A stretch of 64,000 nucleotides of DNA from an uncultured Eubacteriales bacterium (GCA_900319355.1 ONOC01000003.1:18357-82356); one strand, 5' to 3'; numbered from the stretch's first letter, positions 8,689 through 17,404 are shown. Numbers and translations: made by a program. Notes: generated by a model not told the origin, from the letters alone.

Positions 8689-9474
8689 TCAGGTGGTCCT
8701 GATCAGGCCGGCCAGAAGCGCAAGCACGGCGAGATGTGCCGGATAGAAAAGATAGAAGCCGATCTGTTCTGTCCGGGAGCCGGTTCCGCCGCGCCGGCCG
8801 CTGTACATGGCGACCGGTATCATGGAAAGAAAGGCCCCGGCATCACCGAACAGGTTCAGGTTCAGCGAGAGACATCCCCAGAAACAGGCATCGACGCGCT
8901 TTTTCATCATACCGCCGTCAAAGTAGTAAAAGCAGGCAAGGCACAGGATCCCCATGAATCCGTAATCCAGTCGAAGGAAATATGCTGCCGCGGCGAAACC
9001 GGCGATGGCCGAAAGCTGAAGAACCGCGGAACGGACAGCGGAAAAAGGCCGGGCGCTTACGGCCGTCAGCACCCGGAAAAGGATCAGGCCCAGGGCAAGG
9101 GTAAACATGGTGTTCTGATGCCCGGGAAAAGATGCGTGTCCGTACATCAGATTAAAGGGAATCTCGGAGATCAGGGCAAAAATCAGCACGCGGCCGACAT
9201 ATTTTTTCCAGCTGCGGGTATGGAAATATCCCTCGGTCAGCAGAAAGCAGAACAGAGGAAAAGCGATTCTTCCCAGAATGCCGCTCAGGATGAGTGACAG
9301 GACTCCCTTAAAGTGAAAAAATTTAACCGTGTGGTCGCACACCATCGAGAGGCAGGCGATCAGTTTCAGCGCATGTCCGCTCAGACGTCTGCTGCCGGTG
9401 TGTGCGGCGGCCGGAAAGCTCATATCAGCATGGTTCATGTCAGCATGTTTCATTTCTGTCTTATCTTCTTTCAT
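8689..9474 (-). CDS. TraX-family integral membrane protein
   Basis: A polytopic membrane protein of the TraX family (named after the F-pilin acetylase; chromosomal Firmicute members are of unknown function). After a short hydrophilic lead come LSGHALKLIACLSMVCDH, then RIAFPLFCFLLTEGYFHT, ISEIPFNLMYG and NTMFTLALGL. These are the family signatures, among seven or so hydrophobic segments. The end is a hydrophobic segment plus RTT. The frame is open back to a TTG at 9561. I chose the ATG at 9472-9474, but several in-frame Met codons follow within 20 residues and no Shine-Dalgarno site is convincing, so the start is uncertain. It stands alone, divergent from the pilus operon; a link to pili is not shown. 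Confidence 0.78.
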   Translation of the reverse strand: MKEDKTEMKHADMNHADMSFPAAAHTGSRRLSGHALKLIACLSMVCDHTVKFFHFKGVLSLILSGILGRIAFPLFCFLLTEGYFHTRSWKKYVGRVLIFALISEIPFNLMYGHASFPGHQNTMFTLALGLILFRVLTAVSARPFSAVRSAVLQLSAIAGFAAAAYFLRLDYGFMGILCLACFYYFDGGMMKKRVDACFWGCLSLNLNLFGDAGAFLSMIPVAMYSGRRGGTGSRTEQIGFYLFYPAHLAVLALLAGLIRTT

Positions 9475-9780
9475 TTCTTCATTTGTTTTCACTTCTGTGA
9501 ACCCAAAACAAAATGGGCGCAATTGATGGTCTGTTTTTTGTAGAATACTTTGAATGGACAATAAAATCGTGAAAGTATATACTTGAATTACACTTCTGAA
9601 GAACAGGTGCCGGTCGGCTCCGTGTATTATCCACCAGACTTTACTTATTATTCCACCGCTTCCTGAAATGTACCTTAAACAGGAAAAGGAAGGACTTTAC
9701 AGATGAATATTTTATAACATACCTGCGGATCCTGCCAGCATCCGGTCCGGGATCCGGAGGAGCCGGGAAGGAGCGTTCTG
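9475..9780. other. Divergent intergenic region between traX-like gene and Tad operon
   Basis: A+T-richer than its surroundings. It must carry the promoters of both directions, but no good -35/-10 pair was found. A TATAAC at 9713-9718 has no matching -35. A spaced dyad TTCCTG (9660-9665) and CAGGAA (9680-9685) could be a regulator site. AAGGAG lies just before the tadZ start. Confidence 0.35.
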
Positions 9781-10908
9781 ATGAGAACTGTTTTTGCGGT
9801 CTGCGATACGGAGCAGACCTATGCCTTTAACCTTATGGAATACCTGAACTCGCGTCTGCGTGTACCGTTTGAGATCCAGATGTTTACCGCCCCGGAAGCG
9901 CTGGTCTCTTTCGCCAGCGTGCGGCATGTCGATCTGCTCCTGGTTTCGGAGCGGGCCGCCACAGAAGAGGTAAGAAATCTGCCGGTCGGAAAACTGATGA
10001 TTCTGTCCGAGGGAAGTGTGCCGGAATCTCTCGCCGCCTACCCGGCGGTCAGCAAATATCAGTCCGCCGACCAGGTGGTGCGTGAGGTCATGGATTTTTA
10101 CAGTGCACAGCAGTCGGCGGCGGAGCCGGCAAGAATTCTCCGCCCCGACTGCAGAAAAATCGGCGTCATCAGCACATGGGAACCGGGTCTCAGGACCGCG
10201 TTTGCCATTGCGCTCGGAGAGATTCTCGCGGAAAGACGGAATGTTCTGTATGTTTCACTGGATCCCTGGGACGGGACGGCATCGCTGTTTGATGATCATC
10301 CGGACCGGACGATCAGCGACCTCCTTTATTATTACCGTCAGGGGAAAAACGGGCTGATCTACTGCGCGGAGTCGATGATCAGAACTGTTCGCGGCATGCA
10401 TTATATCCCGCCCGCCGCGCATCCGGGTGACCTGCTGCTGATGAATGCGGAGCAGTGGAGCGGCCTGTTCAATGAACTCACAGAAACCGGTGCCTGCGAT
10501 ACGCTGATCCTCGATATGGGAAGCCGCATGACGGATCCCGAGGGTATTCTCTCCTTCTGCAGTGAAATTTATCTGCCGGTTTCCGCCGATCTGCTGGCCG
10601 AAAGATCTGTGGACACGTGGCTGCTCTGGGCGGAGGACAATCATGCCGAGTGGAGCGGCCGGGTGGAGACCGTGCCGCTGGACAGAAATACTGTGGAGGA
10701 AATCCGTGCGGTTTTCGATACCGGGGATGCGGGAAACACTTCAGACGTAAAGATGAGACTGGAGGCTCTGAACCGCGGTCTGCTCGGAAGAAAGATCCGT
10801 GAGGCAGAGGATAAACGACAGCAGGAAAAGAGGCGACAGGAAAAGCGGCGGCAGGCAGAGAGGCCGGAGTGCGACCCGGAAGGCCTGCTGAAGACAGGTG
10901 CCATATGA
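9781..10908 (+). CDS. tadZ: TadZ/CpaE-like pilus localisation protein
   Basis: First gene of the Tad pilus operon. Residues 1-110 look like a degenerate receiver-like domain (FAVCDTEQTYAFNLMEYL, VDLLLVSERA). Residues about 120-300 resemble a MinD/ParA-type domain of the TadZ/CpaE group, which positions the pilus machine. The place where the P-loop is expected reads ISTWEPGLRTAFAIALGE, lacking the GK[ST] signature, so ATP binding is doubtful. TadZ proteins are known for atypical Walker A motifs. The C-terminus is a highly charged Arg/Lys/Gln/Glu helix, probably coiled-coil. The stop overlaps the ATG of the next gene (ATGA). The start has GGAAGGAG at good spacing. Confidence 0.75.
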   Translation: MRTVFAVCDTEQTYAFNLMEYLNSRLRVPFEIQMFTAPEALVSFASVRHVDLLLVSERAATEEVRNLPVGKLMILSEGSVPESLAAYPAVSKYQSADQVVREVMDFYSAQQSAAEPARILRPDCRKIGVISTWEPGLRTAFAIALGEILAERRNVLYVSLDPWDGTASLFDDHPDRTISDLLYYYRQGKNGLIYCAESMIRTVRGMHYIPPAAHPGDLLLMNAEQWSGLFNELTETGACDTLILDMGSRMTDPEGILSFCSEIYLPVSADLLAERSVDTWLLWAEDNHAEWSGRVETVPLDRNTVEEIRAVFDTGDAGNTSDVKMRLEALNRGLLGRKIREAEDKRQQEKRRQEKRRQAERPECDPEGLLKTGAI

Positions 10909-12137
10909 AAAAAGAAGAGCAGAAACGCGAGGAGGAGCTGCGTCAGGAGCTTCTGGACGGGCTGGACAGCATGGCAGAGACAACGGACGGCGAGATTCTG
11001 GACCTGATTGACGACATGGTCATGAGAGAAGGGAAGCAGCGTGGCCTGACGCTCTCATCCATGGAGCAGCTCAGGCGCGGGCTGTTCTGTTCCGTCCGGC
11101 GCCTCGACGTACTGCAGGATCTGCTGGATGATCCGGATATCACGGAAATTATGGTCAACGGCTATCAGAATATTTTTTATGAAAAGAACGGGAGGATCCG
11201 CCGGTGGAGCAGGAGCTTTCCTTCCCGGACGAGACTGGAAGATGTCATCCAGCAGATCGCCGGGTGGTGCAACAGAGTCGTCAACGAACAGCGTCCGATC
11301 GTGGATGCGCGGCTGCCGGATGGTTCAAGAGTTAACGTTGTGCTGAACCCGGTGTCCATCGACGGTCCGGCAGTGACGATCCGTCGCTTTCCGGAAGAGC
11401 CGATTACCATGGACAGGCTGGTGAAGTTCGGAAGTCTGACGAATGAAGCCGCGTCGTTTCTGAAGGAACTGGTGGAAGCCAGGTATTCGATTCTGGTCGG
11501 CGGAGGCACTTCCACCGGCAAGACCACCTTTCTGAATGCACTCTCTTCTTTTATCCCGTCGACGGAGCGGGTGGTCACCATCGAGGATAATGCGGAGCTT
11601 CAGATTCAGGGCGTGGATAATCTGGTGCGCCTTGAGGCAAGAAGCGCAAATCTGGAGGGCAGTCACGAGATTACGATCAGGGATCTGATCATCACGGCGC
11701 TGCGTATGAGGCCGGACCGTATTGTGATCGGCGAAGTGAGAGGCGCCGAGGCCGGGGATTTTCTGGTCAGCCTGAATACCGGACACGACGGAAGTCTGGG
11801 CACGGCTCATGCCAACAGTGTCCGGGACATGATCGGAAGGCTGGAAATGATGGTGCTGATGGGGGCTTCCGAACTGCCGGTCCCGGTCATACGCAGGCAG
11901 ATTGCTTCAGGGGTGGAGATCATGATCCACCTGAGCAGAGATGCCGGCGGCCGCCGGCGTCTTCAGGAAATTGCGGAGATTACCGGAATGAAGGGAGATG
12001 AGGTGGAAATGGTGACATTATTCCGGCGGGGTCAGGATGAGGTGCTCCGGCAGGTCAGTCCGCTTGTTCACACGGAGAAGATGGAGAAGCTTCATGAGAG
12101 AAAGAAAAAAGAAGGCAGGTGGAAAAATCCGCTATGA
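10905..12137 (+). CDS. tadA: Tad pilus assembly ATPase (CpaF/TadA)
   Basis: The hexameric secretion ATPase that powers Flp pilus assembly at the inner face of the membrane; 410 aa. Walker A is GGGTSTGKTT near 199-208. Walker B region RPDRIVIGEVRG lies near 269-280, and the His-box region TGHDGSLGTAHANS near 293-306. The N-terminal domain has LDDPDITEIMVNG, typical of CpaF. The frame is open further upstream, but the ATG at 10905 overlaps the tadZ stop and has AGGTG before it. It shares the operon with tadB and tadC, its membrane partners. Confidence 0.95.
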   Translation: MKKEEQKREEELRQELLDGLDSMAETTDGEILDLIDDMVMREGKQRGLTLSSMEQLRRGLFCSVRRLDVLQDLLDDPDITEIMVNGYQNIFYEKNGRIRRWSRSFPSRTRLEDVIQQIAGWCNRVVNEQRPIVDARLPDGSRVNVVLNPVSIDGPAVTIRRFPEEPITMDRLVKFGSLTNEAASFLKELVEARYSILVGGGTSTGKTTFLNALSSFIPSTERVVTIEDNAELQIQGVDNLVRLEARSANLEGSHEITIRDLIITALRMRPDRIVIGEVRGAEAGDFLVSLNTGHDGSLGTAHANSVRDMIGRLEMMVLMGASELPVPVIRRQIASGVEIMIHLSRDAGGRRRLQEIAEITGMKGDEVEMVTLFRRGQDEVLRQVSPLVHTEKMEKLHERKKKEGRWKNPL

Positions 12138-12864
12138 CGTCTGCCATCTCAGCGGCCGTGCGGCCGTGAAAACGGTGATGACAGGCGCAGGGCTCGGGAT
12201 TTTTGCCGCGTGGATCTGCTATCACTCGATACTGGCGCTGCCTGTGGCAGCGGCCATCGCCTGGTGGTATGTCTCTTCAGGCAAAAAGCAGCAGATCATC
12301 CGGCAGAAAAATCTTCTGAATTATCATTTCCGCGATTTTCTGGCCTCGCTTCACACGGCCATGCTCGCCGGCTATTCACTGGAAAACAGTGTGAAAACCG
12401 CGGCCTCGGACCTGGAGAAACTGTACGGAAGTGAGGATATGCTGGTGCGGGAGCTGAAAAACATTGTCCGCGAGATGAATTACCAGATTCCCGTGGAGAA
12501 GCTTTTCAGCGATCTGGGCATGAGGAGCGGTGTGGAGGATATCCGCACCTTCAGCGAGGTGATTACGGTGGCGAAAAGGACAGGCGGAAACATGGGTCAG
12601 GTGCTGCAGAATACCTGGCAGACGCTCGGCGAGAAGATCGATACCCGCCGGGAAATTGACACCATGCTGACCTCAAGGCGCTATGAGCAGAAAATCATGA
12701 GTCTCATGCCGGCGGGCATCATCCTGTATCTGAGCGTCTCTTTTGACGGCTTTATGGATGTCCTGTATGGCAATGCGGCAGGGGCCGCGGTTATGACAGG
12801 GTGTCTGGCTGTATATCTTTCGGCGCTGTGGCTCGGCCGGAAAATGATGGATATCAGAGTGTAG
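12094..12864 (+). CDS. tadB: Tad pilus membrane platform protein TadB
   Basis: Type II secretion F-domain protein of 256 residues. It is one of two platform subunits expected to couple the TadA ATPase to pilin assembly. Hydrophobic segments occur near residues 25-60 and again near 205-250, around a cytoplasmic T2SSF core (FRDFLASLHTAMLAGYSLE, then GNMGQVLQNTW). The start at 12094 has GGAGA six bases upstream and overlaps the 3' end of tadA by 44 bases. The N-terminus is very basic (RERKKKAGGK). A 41-bp tandem repeat lies between this gene and tadC. Confidence 0.88.
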   Translation: MRERKKKAGGKIRYDVCHLSGRAAVKTVMTGAGLGIFAAWICYHSILALPVAAAIAWWYVSSGKKQQIIRQKNLLNYHFRDFLASLHTAMLAGYSLENSVKTAASDLEKLYGSEDMLVRELKNIVREMNYQIPVEKLFSDLGMRSGVEDIRTFSEVITVAKRTGGNMGQVLQNTWQTLGEKIDTRREIDTMLTSRRYEQKIMSLMPAGIILYLSVSFDGFMDVLYGNAAGAAVMTGCLAVYLSALWLGRKMMDIRV

Positions 12865-12880
12865 ATGTCGTTACAGCCGG

Positions 12881-13003
12881 AACCGGAGAGCCTGACGCCG
12901 GGCGGAATATTCTTATGGAAAAACCGGAGAGCCTGACGCCGGGCGGAATATTTTTATGGAAAAACCGGAGAGCCTGACGCCGGGCGGGACTTTTATGGGA
13001 AAG
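12881..13003 (+). repeat. 41-bp tandem repeat, three copies
   Basis: Units start at 12881, 12922 and 12963, each with AACCGGAGAGCCTGACGCCG followed by GGCGG and a short A+T block. The third copy diverges at its end. The period is not a multiple of three. It fills the gap between tadB and tadC, starting 17 bases after the tadB stop. Confidence 0.9.
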
Positions 13004-13038
13004 CCGGTGTGTGCCGCGAAGGGAGGTGAGGAAATATC

Positions 13039-14262
13039 ATGAACAGGCTGCTGTCCATGATCCTGCTGCCGGCGCTGACGGCGGGTGTTCTGATCTGGCT
13101 GTACCGCCAGAAAAAAATCCGGAAGAAGATTTTTATCATCTGCCTTGCCGGAACGCTGGCCGGGGCCGGCATGATGGTCCGGGAACAGCTGGCAGGAGAC
13201 AGCCGGGAGGTAAAAGAAGTGGCTTCCGGCGGCAGCGGGATGGCATCTGCCGAGCTGGAGGTGCGCACAGACAGCGGTGACAGGCACAGGGTAACGATTG
13301 CCATGCCGGAGAGAAAGTATACCGCTGAAGAAGCGGAGAAAATCCTCCGGCAGGAAGCCGGGGAACTCGACAGCATGATCCTCGGAAAAAACAGATCCCC
13401 TGACCATGTGGAGTGGAATCTTACCCTGCCTTCCGTTTTTGAGGATACAGGGACCGAGGTGTCCTGGTCGTCAGATCGTCCGGACCTTGTGAGCTGGGAC
13501 GGCACGCTGTCTGCGGATATTACGGAAGGGACGGAGGTGACACTGTTTGCGGCACTCTCGCTTGAGGATGAAACGTATACGTACAGTAAGAAGCTGGTGC
13601 TCTACCCTTCCCGGGAAGATGAGGCGTGGAACAGAGCACTTCAGGACAGGACGGATGAACTGAATGAATACAGCGATGACAGAAGCAGGATTGTTCTTCC
13701 GGATTCTTTGGATGGACAGCACCTGACCTGGTATGAGAAAACAAAAAAATCCGGGGCGCTCCTGTGTCTTCTGATTCTTGCCGGGGCATTCGCCATGGTA
13801 TTTGCCGAGAGGGAGAAAAAAGAGTTTGTTTCACAGAAGCAGAAGGAGGAGCTGACGAGGCTCTATCCGGAACTGGTGTGCAAGATCCTTCTGCTCACTT
13901 CAGCCGGTCTCAGCCTGAGGCAGTGCATGCGCAGGCTTTCCGGCGATCATCCCGAATTCGCCAGGTGCTGCAGGGAAATTGAGAACGGCACACCGGAGAC
14001 AGAAGCTTATGCGCACATGGGCGAACGGATCGGGACGCCGGAATACCGCCGGCTGGCGCTGCTTCTGGCACAGAGTACCAGAAGGGGAGGAAGGCAGTTC
14101 GCCCTGCAGCTCGAAGAGGAGTCACAGACAGCCTTTGAAACGCGGAAAAGAAATGCCCGGAGTGCGGCGGAAAAGATGTCTGTGCGCATGGCGCTTCCGC
14201 TCATGCTGATGCTGAGTGTCGTTATGATTATCATTATGGTCCCGGCCATGATGTCATTCTGA
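13039..14262 (+). CDS. tadC: TadC-like platform protein with inserted extracytoplasmic domain
   Basis: A 407-residue type II secretion F-domain protein. The C-terminal part (about 270-405) is the usual TadC core: RLYPELVCKILLLTSAGLSL, RIGTPEYRRLALLLAQSTRR, then a final membrane segment (MALPLMLMLSVVMIIIM). The N-terminal half is unusual. Two hydrophobic segments (about 3-20 and 29-47) are followed by roughly 190 hydrophilic residues before the next membrane segment near 237-255. That insert contains a stretch like bacterial Ig-like domains seen in exported glycosidases (VSWSSDRPDLVSWDGTLS, then GTEVTLFAALSLEDETYTYS). It is predicted to face outward. GGGAGGTG precedes the ATG. Confidence 0.8.
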   Translation: MNRLLSMILLPALTAGVLIWLYRQKKIRKKIFIICLAGTLAGAGMMVREQLAGDSREVKEVASGGSGMASAELEVRTDSGDRHRVTIAMPERKYTAEEAEKILRQEAGELDSMILGKNRSPDHVEWNLTLPSVFEDTGTEVSWSSDRPDLVSWDGTLSADITEGTEVTLFAALSLEDETYTYSKKLVLYPSREDEAWNRALQDRTDELNEYSDDRSRIVLPDSLDGQHLTWYEKTKKSGALLCLLILAGAFAMVFAEREKKEFVSQKQKEELTRLYPELVCKILLLTSAGLSLRQCMRRLSGDHPEFARCCREIENGTPETEAYAHMGERIGTPEYRRLALLLAQSTRRGGRQFALQLEEESQTAFETRKRNARSAAEKMSVRMALPLMLMLSVVMIIIMVPAMMSF

Positions 14263-14334
14263 GCATGGATTTATGCTGAGCCGGGATAAGTGTTAATGCG
14301 CCGCGGAAGAAGGTGCGGCGCGGAAAGGAGATCA

Positions 14335-14523
14335 ATGAACAGACTGAACAGACTCATGATCAGAGCAGGAGCAAAACTCAGAGATAAAAGCGGCGTATCT
14401 ACTGTGGAAATCATTTTAATACTAGTGGTGCTGATCGCTCTTGTCATTATTTTCCGTGATCAGCTGAAAAGTCTGGTGACATCGATTCTTGGAAAGATCA
14501 CATCACAGGCCAACGGTGTTTAA
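14335..14523 (+). CDS. Flp-type (type IVb) pilin
   Basis: A 62-residue small pilin, the expected major subunit. The sequence KSGVSTVEIILILVVLIALV has a Gly followed by a segment with Glu at the fifth position and a hydrophobic helix, the class IVb prepilin cleavage pattern. Cleavage after that Gly would leave about 42 residues. AAGGAG lies at good distance before the ATG. It sits between tadC and the pseudopilin genes; the prepilin peptidase is encoded 2.4 kb downstream. The frame runs further upstream to 14290, but without a usable ribosome site. Confidence 0.85.
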   Translation: MNRLNRLMIRAGAKLRDKSGVSTVEIILILVVLIALVIIFRDQLKSLVTSILGKITSQANGV

Positions 14524-14626
14524 TCGGATTTAATGGTGCCGGAAAAACGGGATGCAGACCGGGCGGGAGGGATGATCCCGTGCTGACCGTAAATCCGGTT
14601 ACCTGATCGGGAGGAGGGAATATGCT

Positions 14627-16069
14627 GTGAAACGGAGAGCAGAAGGCAGCATAACCGTATATCTCTGTCTGATCCTGCTGGTGATGCTCTCCCTGATTTT
14701 TGCCGGGATCTCCTCTGCCCGGTCTGCGGCGAGACGTGTCACCCTGGCAGCGGGAACGGAAGAAGGGCTTTTCAGCGCTTTTTCGCAGTATGACAGGACA
14801 CTTTCTGACACCTGGGGACTGTATTTTCTTGATGCGTCCCTTGGTACGGACGAACCTCAGTACGGGAAGATTCTGAAGTCCATCAGGGAGGATGCGGATT
14901 ATATCATTGATCCCCGGCGGGAGAATCCCGTCGGCAAAAATCTGCTGGGACTTGAAACCTGTCCGGAACAGTGTGCGCTCACAGGGTATGTGCTGGCTAC
15001 GGACTGCGGCGGACAGCCATTTGCGAGGCAGGTGTGCCGGCAGATGACACAGCAGCTCGGTACAGCCGCGCTTGAAGCATTGAAAAAGAGACTTTCGGAG
15101 GAGTCCGTAAAGGCCGGAGAAGGAAAGGAAAGGCGGGGCAGAATCAACAGCGGTACGGCCGGAGAACTGTATGATGAAAGTCATCCGGAAGGCAACACCG
15201 TTGAACCTGATTCGGAAATTGAGGTCACCAACCCGGGTGAGTCCGTCACATCTGCTAAAAAAAGAGGCATTCTGGCGCTCACTGTTCCGTCATCAAAGCA
15301 TGTTTCGGCCGGGAAAGCGGATATCCGGGACTTTGTCAGTCACAGGCAGCTGGAGAGCGGCATGGCCATGGTTCCGACTGGCTATTCAGGTGATGCGGAA
15401 AAAATCCTGCTTCTTGAATATCTGATGCAGAATTTCTCTTCGTTTACGGATGAAGAGGACGGTGACGGTCTGCGGTATCAGGTGGAGTATGCGATTGGCG
15501 GAAAAGATACGGATGAAGAAAACCTGCGGGCGGTTGTCCGAAAACTGCTGTGGTTCAGGGAAGGATTTAACATGATCCACATTATGAGCAGCCCGGGAAA
15601 GAGGGCACAGTGTGAGGCCACCGCAGATCTTGTGGCAGCGGCCATTCTGCTTCCGGCAGCGGCACCTGCCATCGCCTGGACCATCGAGCTTGCCTGGGCC
15701 TATGCCGAGAGCGTAATGGACGTGCAGGAACTCCTTGACGGAGGACGGATTGCGCTTTTTAAGGATGATGCATCCTGGCAGGTTTCATATTCCGGTCTGG
15801 GCTCCTTTCTCAGCGGAAGCGAACGCCACAGCAGCAGCAACGGACTGGATTATGAGGAATATCTGCGGCTGCTTCTGATAGCACAGTCCGCACAGGCGCT
15901 GACCCTGTCTCTGATGGATCTGACGGAGTACGTCATCCGTGAAGAGGAGAGAAGAGAGTCCTTCAGGCTGGATCACTGCGTGGAAGTGCTGCGTGTGCAG
16001 ATGGCAGCCAGAGCCGGGACAACCGTGTATACCTGTGAGCGGAGTTACGGCTACGACATGGAATATTAA
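14627..16069 (+). CDS. DUF5702-like Tad-locus protein
   Basis: A 480-residue protein with an N-terminal hydrophobic helix (GSITVYLCLILLVMLSLIF) and a long extracytoplasmic part. It resembles the DUF5702 proteins that sit in Clostridia Tad loci. In position and architecture it recalls TadG-type minor components, but function is unknown. The start is GTG at 14627 with GGAGGAGG eight bases before it. The middle (about 160-230) is rich in Ser, Glu and Gly and looks flexible. A second hydrophobic stretch near 335-360 (LVAAAILLPAAAPAIAWTI) may be another membrane segment. Confidence 0.7.
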   Translation: MKRRAEGSITVYLCLILLVMLSLIFAGISSARSAARRVTLAAGTEEGLFSAFSQYDRTLSDTWGLYFLDASLGTDEPQYGKILKSIREDADYIIDPRRENPVGKNLLGLETCPEQCALTGYVLATDCGGQPFARQVCRQMTQQLGTAALEALKKRLSEESVKAGEGKERRGRINSGTAGELYDESHPEGNTVEPDSEIEVTNPGESVTSAKKRGILALTVPSSKHVSAGKADIRDFVSHRQLESGMAMVPTGYSGDAEKILLLEYLMQNFSSFTDEEDGDGLRYQVEYAIGGKDTDEENLRAVVRKLLWFREGFNMIHIMSSPGKRAQCEATADLVAAAILLPAAAPAIAWTIELAWAYAESVMDVQELLDGGRIALFKDDASWQVSYSGLGSFLSGSERHSSSNGLDYEEYLRLLLIAQSAQALTLSLMDLTEYVIREEERRESFRLDHCVEVLRVQMAARAGTTVYTCERSYGYDMEY

Positions 16070-16095
16070 GACAGGCAGAATGAAGTTTTCCGGTG

Positions 16096-16269
16096 GCACA
16101 GGGGACTGCTTCTTACTCATGCGGGTCATGATGAACATGCGGTGCTTATTGTTCCGTAAATCTGAAAGAAAGGAAGGGCTGATCATTTGAGATTCAGAGA
16201 GCGAAAGTCAGGGGTGAGTTTCGACAGGAACTGTCATGGCGGAAAGAAAAAAGGAACAGTCCCCTGTGC
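16096..16269. repeat. REP-like inverted pair around the TadE-like gene start
   Basis: GCACAGGGGACTG at 16096-16108 is the exact complement of CAGTCCCCTGTGC at 16257-16269. The arms are about 150 bases apart and flanked by related bases (GGTGGCACAGGGG and CCCCTGTGCGCCC). They resemble REP/BIME palindromes of Clostridia. The right arm lies within coding sequence and encodes part of the N-terminal lead of the TadE-like protein. Confidence 0.65.
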
Positions 16270-16930
16270 GCCCGGCAGCCTGACCGTCGAAGCATCAGCC
16301 GCTGTGCCGCTGTTTTTTCTCTGTATGGTTACGCTGATCTGTCTGATGGATCTGTACGGAATGATCGCAGTACAGACAACAACGCTGATGACCAGGGCAG
16401 AGAGACTGGCGGCAGCGGCGGGCATGACCGGAGAATCGGCCGTTTCCGTTATTGATCTGAGAGATCCGGTGATTTACAGACCGCGGTGGTTTCCGGCAGG
16501 CGGAGCCACGGTAACAGCGGCCTGCCGCGGCAGAGTCCGTGTCTGGTGCGGCAGAGATCCGGATGAACCGGCAGGAGACGGGGAAGATCCCGGGGATGAG
16601 ATGGTTTATGTCACGGAATATGGCAGTGTGTATCATACGGATGCCTGCTGTTCACATCTGAATCTGTCTGTTCAGTGTGTGTCTGCTGCGGAAGCATCCG
16701 GAAGAAGGAATGCGTCAGGACATAAATATCATCAGTGTGAGAAATGTGCGGCATATGCAAAACAGAACGGCATGGTTTATCTGACGGAATACGGTGACAG
16801 ATATCACTGTTCTCCGGACTGCAGCGGGCTGACAAGAAACGTAAAGCTGGTGCCCCTCTCTGAAGCCGGCGGCATGCGGCAGTGCAGCAAATGCGCTGCG
16901 AAAGAAGCGAAGAAAAAGGCGGCCGGTTAG
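16187..16930 (+). CDS. TadE-like pseudopilin with two Cys/His modules
   Basis: A 247-residue protein with a class III prepilin-like signal: GSLTVEAS at 30-37 (Gly, then Glu at +5), followed by a hydrophobic helix (AAVPLFFLCMVTLICLMDL). The outer part ends in two related modules at about 140-190 and 197-240. Each reads like Y.TEYG..YH followed by Cys residues, an s..eA stretch and C.kC (CEKC, CSKC). This is a spacing that could bind zinc or form disulfides. The start appears to be TTG at 16187, after AAAGGAAGGG. A GTG at 16214 is possible. The N-terminal lead includes residues encoded by a REP-like arm. Confidence 0.72.
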   Translation: MRFRERKSGVSFDRNCHGGKKKGTVPCAPGSLTVEASAAVPLFFLCMVTLICLMDLYGMIAVQTTTLMTRAERLAAAAGMTGESAVSVIDLRDPVIYRPRWFPAGGATVTAACRGRVRVWCGRDPDEPAGDGEDPGDEMVYVTEYGSVYHTDACCSHLNLSVQCVSAAEASGRRNASGHKYHQCEKCAAYAKQNGMVYLTEYGDRYHCSPDCSGLTRNVKLVPLSEAGGMRQCSKCAAKEAKKKAAG

Positions 16931-16969
16931 AAGCGGCAGGCGTTTTTTAACGGCGGGAGGAAACACAGG

Positions 16970-17404
16970 ATGACGGGAGCAGAAATGGCAGAGGCCGGCG
17001 TTCCGCTGGTGATTATGGCAATCAGTGTTCCGACAGATCTGCTGCGGCGGGAGATTCTTCTGATACCGACGGTGGCGGGCGTGACTGCCGGCGTGATATT
17101 CAGAATATGGTCCGGCAGAGAAGCGGGTATGGGACAGACGGTGCTTCTGCTGCTGGTTTCGGCTGTACCCGGTGTATTCATGCTGGCGGCAGCTTTTCTG
17201 TCAGAACAGAAAATAGGAGCAGGTGACGGACTGATGATTCTCATGACGGGTATCTGGTGCGGTTTCATGGCTGCGCAGCTGGTGCTTGCGGTGTCCCTTC
17301 TGCTGTGTATGCTGATCGGACTGGCCATGAGGAAACGGGAGCTTCCGTTTGTGCCTTTTCTGGCTGCCGGGTATGCCGTCGTATGGCTTCTCGGCGTCTT
17401 CTGA
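16970..17404 (+). CDS. Prepilin peptidase (A24, CpaA/TadV type)
   Basis: A short 144-residue membrane aspartyl protease that should cleave the Flp pilin and TadE-like pseudopilins. The first catalytic Asp is in TDLLRREI near residue 23. The second is in the GxGD motif KIGAGDGLM near 84-91. Hydrophobic helices surround both. There is no N-terminal methyltransferase domain, as usual for TadV/CpaA. GGGAGG precedes the ATG. It is embedded in the Tad operon between two TadE-like genes. Confidence 0.88.
   Translation: MTGAEMAEAGVPLVIMAISVPTDLLRREILLIPTVAGVTAGVIFRIWSGREAGMGQTVLLLLVSAVPGVFMLAAAFLSEQKIGAGDGLMILMTGIWCGFMAAQLVLAVSLLLCMLIGLAMRKRELPFVPFLAAGYAVVWLLGVF

Noticed and set aside
12913-13407. 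164-codon minus-strand frame over the 41-bp repeats
   Set aside because: Composed of repeat sequence and the antisense of tadC; no start signal.
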